DNA of 64,000 bases from Marimonas arenosa (GTDB lineage Bacteria > Pseudomonadota > Alphaproteobacteria > Rhodobacterales > Rhodobacteraceae): assembly GCF_030848945.1 (NCBI RefSeq), contig NZ_JANHAX010000002.1, forward strand, positions 496,001 to 560,000. The letters are read 5' to 3'. Every line of letters starts with the position of its first letter. Positions within the stretch are counted from its first letter, which is position 1. A program made the position numbers and the translations under genes. Shown here in pieces: positions 59,747 through 64,000 of the stretch. The notes under the pieces were generated by a model. That model saw nothing but the letters and a program-made list of their open reading frames with translations. It was not told the DNA's origin and did no database searches.

Positions 59747-60592
59747 CGCGGCGGCGAGCACCTCGCGCAGCGGCGTCGGTTCGAAATCGGGCAGCAGCGT
59801 GTCGAACCTCCGGGATGACAGGCTGTGCGGCACCTCCCAGAGGTAGCGCATTTCCCGCAATTCGCGGGCCAGTTCCCAGACTGGCGAGGCGAGGGTGATG
59901 AGCCACCAGGGGAAGCGCGAGAACGCCAGCTTGCGGTTCAGGATGGATTCGAGTTCGGCCCGCAGCGTGTCGAGGCTGAAGGCATGGCCGGGGAAGGGGA
60001 TATCCTCGAAACCACCCAAGTCGTCCCGACTTTCCGCAAGGCTCGCCGCCGCATCGGCCCAGTCGGGCAGATAGGCATAGGTATGCAGCCTGTCGGTCGG
60101 GCCGGGGGCGGTGATACGGCCGCGTTTGATCTTGGAGAGCAGCATCAGGCTCATGATGTCACCCTGGTGGTCGGGGTCGATGAAATCACCTGCCCGCAGG
60201 ACGATGGTCTGCACACCGCTGGCGCGGTAGCTGCGTTCCATGTCGAGACGGATGCGGCCTTTGCGCGAGCAAGGCTGGGGCGACGTGGTTTCGGACCATT
60301 CGCCGGGGGTGTCCCCGAAATGATAGACATTGCCGGGAATGAGCACGGTGGCACCCGAGGCCTGCGCTGCGGCGATGACCTGAGCGGTAATCGCGGGGAT
60401 CAGTTCGACCCAGTTGTGGTAGTTGGGCGGGTTCAGGCCGTTGACGATGAGATCGCACCCCTGGGCGGCCCGGGTCATGTCGTCGGTGGCGCGGTTGAAG
60501 CGGCGGATGGTCCAGCCGCGGGCGGCGAAGGCGCGGGCGGCATGGGTGCCGATCTTGCCGCTGGCGCCGAGGATGAGGGCCGTTTTGGACAT
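59681..60592 (-). CDS. NAD(P)-binding epimerase/dehydratase-like protein
   Basis: A 303-residue extended short-chain dehydrogenase. The nucleotide loop is G9-A-S-G-K-I-G15; the catalytic Y-x3-K is replaced by other residues in the expected region (VYHFGDTPGEW), so it is likely an atypical NmrA/epimerase-like protein. The start MSKTALIL has AGGAGG upstream. Divergent from a LysR gene, which probably controls it. Its 3' end overlaps the EEP gene by 66 bp. Confidence 0.82.
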   Translation of the reverse strand: MSKTALILGASGKIGTHAARAFAARGWTIRRFNRATDDMTRAAQGCDLIVNGLNPPNYHNWVELIPAITAQVIAAAQASGATVLIPGNVYHFGDTPGEWSETTSPQPCSRKGRIRLDMERSYRASGVQTIVLRAGDFIDPDHQGDIMSLMLLSKIKRGRITAPGPTDRLHTYAYLPDWADAAASLAESRDDLGGFEDIPFPGHAFSLDTLRAELESILNRKLAFSRFPWWLITLASPVWELARELREMRYLWEVPHSLSSRRFDTLLPDFEPTPLREVLAAALPADIHPDQPVTAGAGRNLLV

Positions 60593-60674
60593 GTAAACCT
60601 CCTGATCAAAGTGGAACGAGATCAAGATAGGGTTTCTTCAGAGAATAGGAATTGTCAAAAAGATGAAGGCATGT

Positions 60675-60688
60675 ATTCATAAATGAAT
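60675..60688. promoter_or_regulatory. LysR operator candidate overlapping the regulator start
   Basis: ATTCAT-AA-ATGAAT is a perfect 6+6 inverted repeat and contains a T-N11-A pair (60674/60686). It overlaps the lysR ATG and lies in the 94-nt divergent region, so it fits autorepression plus control of the divergent gene. Confidence 0.5.
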
Positions 60689-61583
60689 GGTAGGAGAGAT
60701 CGGAAAACTCGATTGGGCCCTGGTGCAGGCCTTTCTGGCGGTAGCGGACACCGGGTCCCTGAGCGCGGCGGCGCGGGTGACGAGCGCCAGCCAGCCGACG
60801 CTGGGACGGCAAGTGAAGGCGATCGAGGCCGCGCTGGGGCTGGTGCTGTTCCGGCGCCACCCCAAGGGGCTGGCCCTGACCGAGGACGGAGCGGCGCTGC
60901 TGCCGGCGGCACGGGCGATGCGCGAGGCGACGCGTGAGATCGCCATGTATGCCGCCGGCCACGAGGGGAAACTGCGGGGCAATGTGCGGCTGACTGCCAG
61001 CAAGATGGTCTGCCATCATGTGCTGCCGGCCATCGTGGCGCGGATCCGGGCAGAATTGCCGGAGGTGGCGGTGGAACTGGTGCCGTCGGACACCAGCGAG
61101 AACCTGCTCTATCGCGAGGCCGATATCGCCGTGCGGATGTACCGGCCCGAACAGCTCGACATCGTGGCGCGGTATCTGGGTGATATCGAGTTGGGGCTTT
61201 TTGCGGCCCGGAGTTATGTCGAACGGCGCGGGCTGCCCGATAACGCCGAAATGCTTCGGGCGCATGAGATCGTCGGCTATGACCGCAGCGAGTTGATCGT
61301 GCGCGGGATGCAGGCGCAGGGTTTCGATGTCTCGCGCGAGGATTTTCCGGTCCGCTGCGACGACCAGACGGTCTATTGGGAACTGGTCCGGGCCGGCTGC
61401 GGTCTGGGCTTCGGCCAGGCGATGGTGGCGCGGCGTGACCCGGATATGGTCAAGATCGACCTCGGGGTGCCGATCCCGCCTCTGCCGGTCTGGTTGGCGG
61501 CACATGAGGCGTTGCGGCACACGCCGCGGGTGCGGCGGGTGTGGGACATGCTGGCCGAGGGGTTGGGCAAGGTGGTGACCTGA
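60687..61583 (+). CDS. LysR-family transcriptional regulator
   Basis: A 298-residue regulator. Winged helix-turn-helix about 10-65 (AFLAVADTGSLSAAARVTSA, then QPTLGRQVKAIE) and a periplasmic-binding-fold effector domain after residue 95. No ribosome site lies before the ATG at 60687, and a palindrome covers this codon, so the message may be leaderless. Divergent from the NAD(P)-binding protein gene, its likely target. Confidence 0.92.
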   Translation: MVGEIGKLDWALVQAFLAVADTGSLSAAARVTSASQPTLGRQVKAIEAALGLVLFRRHPKGLALTEDGAALLPAARAMREATREIAMYAAGHEGKLRGNVRLTASKMVCHHVLPAIVARIRAELPEVAVELVPSDTSENLLYREADIAVRMYRPEQLDIVARYLGDIELGLFAARSYVERRGLPDNAEMLRAHEIVGYDRSELIVRGMQAQGFDVSREDFPVRCDDQTVYWELVRAGCGLGFGQAMVARRDPDMVKIDLGVPIPPLPVWLAAHEALRHTPRVRRVWDMLAEGLGKVVT

Positions 61584-61743
61584 GGCACCTTGGCAAGGTA
61601 TCGATCGCAGGAATACCTTACTTTCGTTGTCACCACTGAGCTGTATTGTGATCTGGTGCTCGCGCCGATCAAAGTTCTCTGGCCGGGCTTGTTTTTTAAG
61701 CCCGTGCAGTCTTTTCCAAGTTATTTCAATCAGGAGATATCCA

Positions 61744-62088
61744 ATGACCAACTATACCGGTACCTACGTCGGTGTGAACGCGACCGGCAAGACGATCAGC
61801 AACGTGTCGATCAAGCACGAATGCGGGGACAAGACCAACACGACCGTGTTAACGGCTGCGAGCCTGTCGCCGGGTCAGGCAACGTCGACCCAGACGCTGA
61901 AATCTGAGAGCGGCAGCGGCGATGACTGGACCGTGAGCTTCGAGCTCGATGGCGAGACCAAGGAGCGCGACGGCAAGGGCTGTAACATGCCGAACGAGAA
62001 CGGCGGCTGTTGCGTGCTCGTCTTCTATGAGGACGACTTCTCGGTTGTGACACCCGACACCAGCCCTTGTATGCACAACCATTACTGA
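61744..62088 (+). CDS. Small Cys-containing beta-type protein, unknown
   Basis: A 114-residue acidic protein with no signal peptide. AGGAGATATCCA precedes the ATG. It has six cysteines (KHECGDK, GKGCNMPNENGGCCVL, TSPCMHNHY), a Ser/Thr-rich middle, and the alternating pattern of a beta-sandwich. The pattern NATGKTISNVSIKHECGDKT recalls small immunoglobulin-like proteins but I cannot assign a family. The C-terminal CMHNHY could bind metal. It stands alone between lysR and rpmG. Confidence 0.65.
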   Translation: MTNYTGTYVGVNATGKTISNVSIKHECGDKTNTTVLTAASLSPGQATSTQTLKSESGSGDDWTVSFELDGETKERDGKGCNMPNENGGCCVLVFYEDDFSVVTPDTSPCMHNHY

Positions 62089-62207
62089 TTGTTCATTTAC
62101 CGCGCGCGAGCGTGCAAAACCCGGTTGACTCGTGCGCGGTATTCTCTAAAAGGCAGGCTTCATAAGAATTTCGCGGGCGCATGGCCGCCCGCTGCAGGAG
62201 ACAGACC

Positions 62208-62375
62208 ATGGCGAAGCCGACCACCATCAAGATCCGCCTGAACTCGACCGCCGGCACGGGCCACTTTTATGTGACCAAGAAGAACGCTCGCACCATGACG
62301 GAAAAGATGACCGTACGGAAATACGACCCCGTGGCGCGCAAGCATGTCGAGTACAAGGAAGGCAAGATCAAGTAA
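62208..62375 (+). CDS. rpmG: 50S ribosomal protein L33
   Basis: A 55-residue protein with the L33 sequence [20 protein letters not shown] and [18 protein letters not shown]. It lacks the CxxC pairs of the zinc form, as usual in alphaproteobacteria. GCAGGAGACAGACC precedes the start. Followed by a terminator. Confidence 0.98.
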   Translation: MAKPTTIKIRLNSTAGTGHFYVTKKNARTMTEKMTVRKYDPVARKHVEYKEGKIK

Positions 62376-62397
62376 GATCGTCGCCCGAGACAACGCC

Positions 62398-62436
62398 AAG
62401 GCCGCGCCCGATCCGGACGCGGCCTTTTTCTTTTTC
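62398..62436 (+). terminator. Rho-independent terminator of rpmG
   Basis: Perfect arms AAGGCCGCG (62398-62406) and CGCGGCCTT (62418-62426) followed by TTTCTTTTT. Confidence 0.85.
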
Positions 62437-62482
62437 AGGCAGGGCCGGATCGGCGCGGGAGACAACAGCGAGGACCCCCGCC

Positions 62483-62983
62483 ATGCCGGACCTGATCATC
62501 CGTTCCGCCCGCAGCCGGGATCGCGCAAGCATCGGCAACGTGCTGGCGCGCTCCTACGGCACGTTGCTTGCCGCCGACTATCCCGAGGTGCTGTTGCAGG
62601 AGGTTCTGCCGATCCTGACGCGGGTGCGGCCCGAATTGCTGGCCCAGCCCGGCTATCTGGTGGCCGAGCGGGCCGGGCGTGTCGCCGCCGTCGGTGGCTG
62701 GACACCGGCGGCACCGCAGGGTGGTTCGGGCGGCGAGGACGTGGGCCATGTCCGGCACGTCGCCTGCGACCCGGAATGTCTCAGGCAGGGGGTGACGCGG
62801 GCGCTGATGCTGGCAGCGATCGCCCAGGCGCGGGCGGCGGGGATGCGGCTCCTGTGCTGCCTCAGCACCCGCACGGCGGTGCCGTTCTATCACGCTCTGG
62901 GGTTCGAAGGTGCGGCGGAGATCGAGTTGCGATTGCGGCCGGGGCTGTTCTTCCCGGCGGTCGACATGCGCCGTTGCCTGTGA
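62483..62983 (+). CDS. GNAT-family acetyltransferase
   Basis: A 166-residue GNAT protein: N-terminal IIRSARSRDRASIGNVL, acetyl-CoA-binding motif A region HVACDPECLRQGVTRALMLA, and the C-terminal YHALGFEGAAEIEL. The acceptor is unknown. It follows the rpmG terminator by 46 nt. Confidence 0.88.
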   Translation: MPDLIIRSARSRDRASIGNVLARSYGTLLAADYPEVLLQEVLPILTRVRPELLAQPGYLVAERAGRVAAVGGWTPAAPQGGSGGEDVGHVRHVACDPECLRQGVTRALMLAAIAQARAAGMRLLCCLSTRTAVPFYHALGFEGAAEIELRLRPGLFFPAVDMRRCL

Positions 62984-63009
62984 GCGGAGTTTTGCCGTCC
63001 CGGCCAGAC

Positions 63010-63023
63010 GTGATCTGCGTCAT
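63010..63023 (+). promoter_or_regulatory. Weak FNR-like box before the DUF4342 gene
   Basis: GTGATCTGCGTCAT keeps 7 of 10 positions of TTGAT-N4-ATCAA and is the reverse of the core found at 28426 (TGACGCAGATCA). It is centred 68 nt before the start. Confidence 0.3.
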
Positions 63024-63084
63024 GCCGATGTCGGCACAGGCCGTATACACTTCGCGCCGAATGGACTCAGCGAAGAGGTGTGAG

Positions 63085-63435
63085 ATGTCTGACGCAAGAC
63101 AGAACGGCGAAAAGAACGTCGAAACGAATGCCGAAAAGAAAACCACATGGGTGGAAGAGATCGAAGTTGCCGGCGAGCAACTGGTGGATTTCGTAAAGAA
63201 GATGGCCGCTGAGGGTCAGGTCCGGCGGCTACGCATATTGGAACCGGATGGAGATATCGCGGTCGATATCCCGCTGACCGTGGGTGCGATTGCCGGTGGT
63301 GCAGTCGTGATCGCCGCGCCGGTGCTGGCGGTGCTCGGGGCCTTGGCGGCGTTCGTGGCCAAAGTCAAGGTCGAGATCATACGTGATGAGGAGGCGCCGC
63401 AGCAGGAAACCGGTGAAAGCGGCGGCGAAGGCTGA
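63085..63435 (+). CDS. DUF4342 protein
   Basis: A 116-residue protein: a charged N-terminus (1-25), the DUF4342 core (TWVEEIEVAGEQLVDFVKKM, then QVRRLRILEPDGDIAVDIPL), and a hydrophobic segment (about 69-92, GAIAGGAVVIAAPVLAVLGA) that probably inserts in the membrane. A GAAGAGGTGTGAG site precedes the ATG. Function of the family is unknown. Confidence 0.85.
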   Translation: MSDARQNGEKNVETNAEKKTTWVEEIEVAGEQLVDFVKKMAAEGQVRRLRILEPDGDIAVDIPLTVGAIAGGAVVIAAPVLAVLGALAAFVAKVKVEIIRDEEAPQQETGESGGEG

Positions 63436-63453
63436 AAGGATCCGGAAAAAAAC

Positions 63454-63480
63454 AAGGGCCGGTCAAAGCGACCGGCCCTT
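63454..63480 (-). terminator. Bidirectional terminator between DUF4342 and Bax-inhibitor genes
   Basis: Perfect 11-base arms AAGGGCCGGTC (63454-63464) and GACCGGCCCTT (63470-63480). On the minus strand GTTTTTTT follows, a good terminator for the Bax-inhibitor gene; on the plus strand it also ends the DUF4342 gene. Confidence 0.85.
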
Positions 63481-63503
63481 GCGCAGCGTAAGACGCTTCC
63501 GGC

Positions 63504-64000
63504 TTATTCGCGATTGCCCAGCAATTGCAGCAGGAAGATGAACATGTTGATGAAGTCGAGGTAGAGCTGCAGCGCGCCCATGATGGCGGCCTTGCCCAGC
63601 CATTCGCTGTCGCCGTGGTGGGCGTGGGCGACATAGGTCGACTTGATGTTCTGGGTGTCATAGGCGGTGAGGCCGGCGAAGATCAGCACACCGATCATCG
63701 AGATCGCATAGGCCATGGCCGGCGATTGCAGGAACCAGTTGATCAGCATCGCAACCAGCAGGCCGATCACGCCCATGATCAGGAAGCTGCCCCAGCCCGA
63801 GATGTCCTTCTTGGTGGTATAGCCCCAGAGCGACAGTCCGGCGAAGGCAATTGCCGTCACCAGGAAGGTCTGTACGATCGAGAAATCGGTATAGACCAGG
63901 AAGATCGAGCTGAGCGAGACGCCGACGAGACCGGCATAAACCCAGAAGTAAAGCTGGGCTCCGGCCGCCGTCAGGCGGTTAAGCGCTGCGCCGAACAGGA
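63504..64000 (-). CDS. Bax inhibitor-1/YccA family membrane protein, 3' part
   Basis: The C-terminal 165 residues of a seven-helix membrane protein; the start lies beyond the window. The sequence GVLIFAGLTAYDTQNIKSTY with its Asp, and ALQLYLDFINMFIFLLQLLG at the end, are the BI-1 signature. The family forms pH-sensitive calcium-leak or related channels; in bacteria some members bind FtsH. The frame is open through position 64000 and GWGSFLIMGVIGLLVAMLIN is a clear helix. Confidence 0.93.
   Translation of the reverse strand, partial: LFGAALNRLTAAGAQLYFWVYAGLVGVSLSSIFLVYTDFSIVQTFLVTAIAFAGLSLWGYTTKKDISGWGSFLIMGVIGLLVAMLINWFLQSPAMAYAISMIGVLIFAGLTAYDTQNIKSTYVAHAHHGDSEWLGKAAIMGALQLYLDFINMFIFLLQLLGNRE

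Noticed and set aside
1-64000. tRNA, rRNA, CRISPR, prophage, transposase or toxin-antitoxin features
   Set aside because: Looked for and none seen. All dispersed repeats here are short palindromes in intergenic gaps, with no transposase gene.

Overview
The window is high-GC, gene-dense bacterial chromosome. The combination of DctPQM (TRAP) transport, a PccR/ScfR-like TTTGCAAA promoter, a MaeB malic enzyme fused to a phosphotransacetylase-like domain, a PCu(A)C copper chaperone and the rsfS-rlmH-gpmI-envC-ctpA order points to an alphaproteobacterium of the Rhodobacteraceae (Roseobacter group). I see no rRNA, tRNA, CRISPR array, insertion sequence or phage gene. Most genes sit in tight operons whose stops and starts overlap by 1-8 nt.

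Layout. 1-402: 3' end of a beta-keto acid cleavage enzyme. 613-3165: secreted RTX/CARDB protein. 3433-3720: rpmB. 4098-10224 (minus): TetR regulator, TRAP transporter, cyclase, fumarylacetoacetase-like hydrolase and OsmC, with a clear TetR-type operator at 10241-10262. 10392-15177: housekeeping and envelope genes (lipoprotein, ZIP transporter, racemase, LMW phosphatase, site-2 protease, sirtuin, copper chaperone pair). 15332-27704 (plus): a catabolic island with a molybdenum hydroxylase (FAD subunit plus fused FeS/Mo subunit), a 6-hydroxynicotinate-reductase-like protein, an ApbE-related UPF0280 protein, two tandem DUF1185 proteins, a branched-chain-amino-acid-type ABC transporter with fused permeases, and a MarR regulator. 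27896-31440: cytochrome b561, a 59-residue membrane protein, a hydrolase, a SPOR protein. 31649-37247 (minus): nucleoside salvage operon (VOC/bicupin, cdd, deoA, deoB, add, upp). 37392-43117: maeB, prpE, class II HMG-CoA reductase. 43241-46828: nadK, glyA, class V aminotransferase. 47096-54900 (minus): rsfS, rlmH, gpmI, envC-like, ctpA, rppH, MscS. 55356-57452: leuCD. 57834-61583: membrane protein, phosphatase-like protein, NAD(P)-binding protein and LysR. 61744-64000: an orphan small protein, rpmG, GNAT, DUF4342 and the 3' part of a Bax-inhibitor-1 protein.

The most interesting block is 15332-27704. It looks like a self-contained pathway for uptake, hydroxylation and reductive dearomatisation of an N-heteroaromatic acid of nicotinate type. 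It lacks the amidohydrolase-type enamidase known from the anaerobic nicotinate pathway; the twin DUF1185 proteins occupy that place and are candidates for the ring-opening step. The UPF0280 protein is a candidate flavin-attachment factor for the reductase. These roles are inferred. Several well-formed palindromes (10241, 10321, 25766, 37351, 60675) and REP-like hairpins after both transporter binding-protein genes give testable regulatory predictions.
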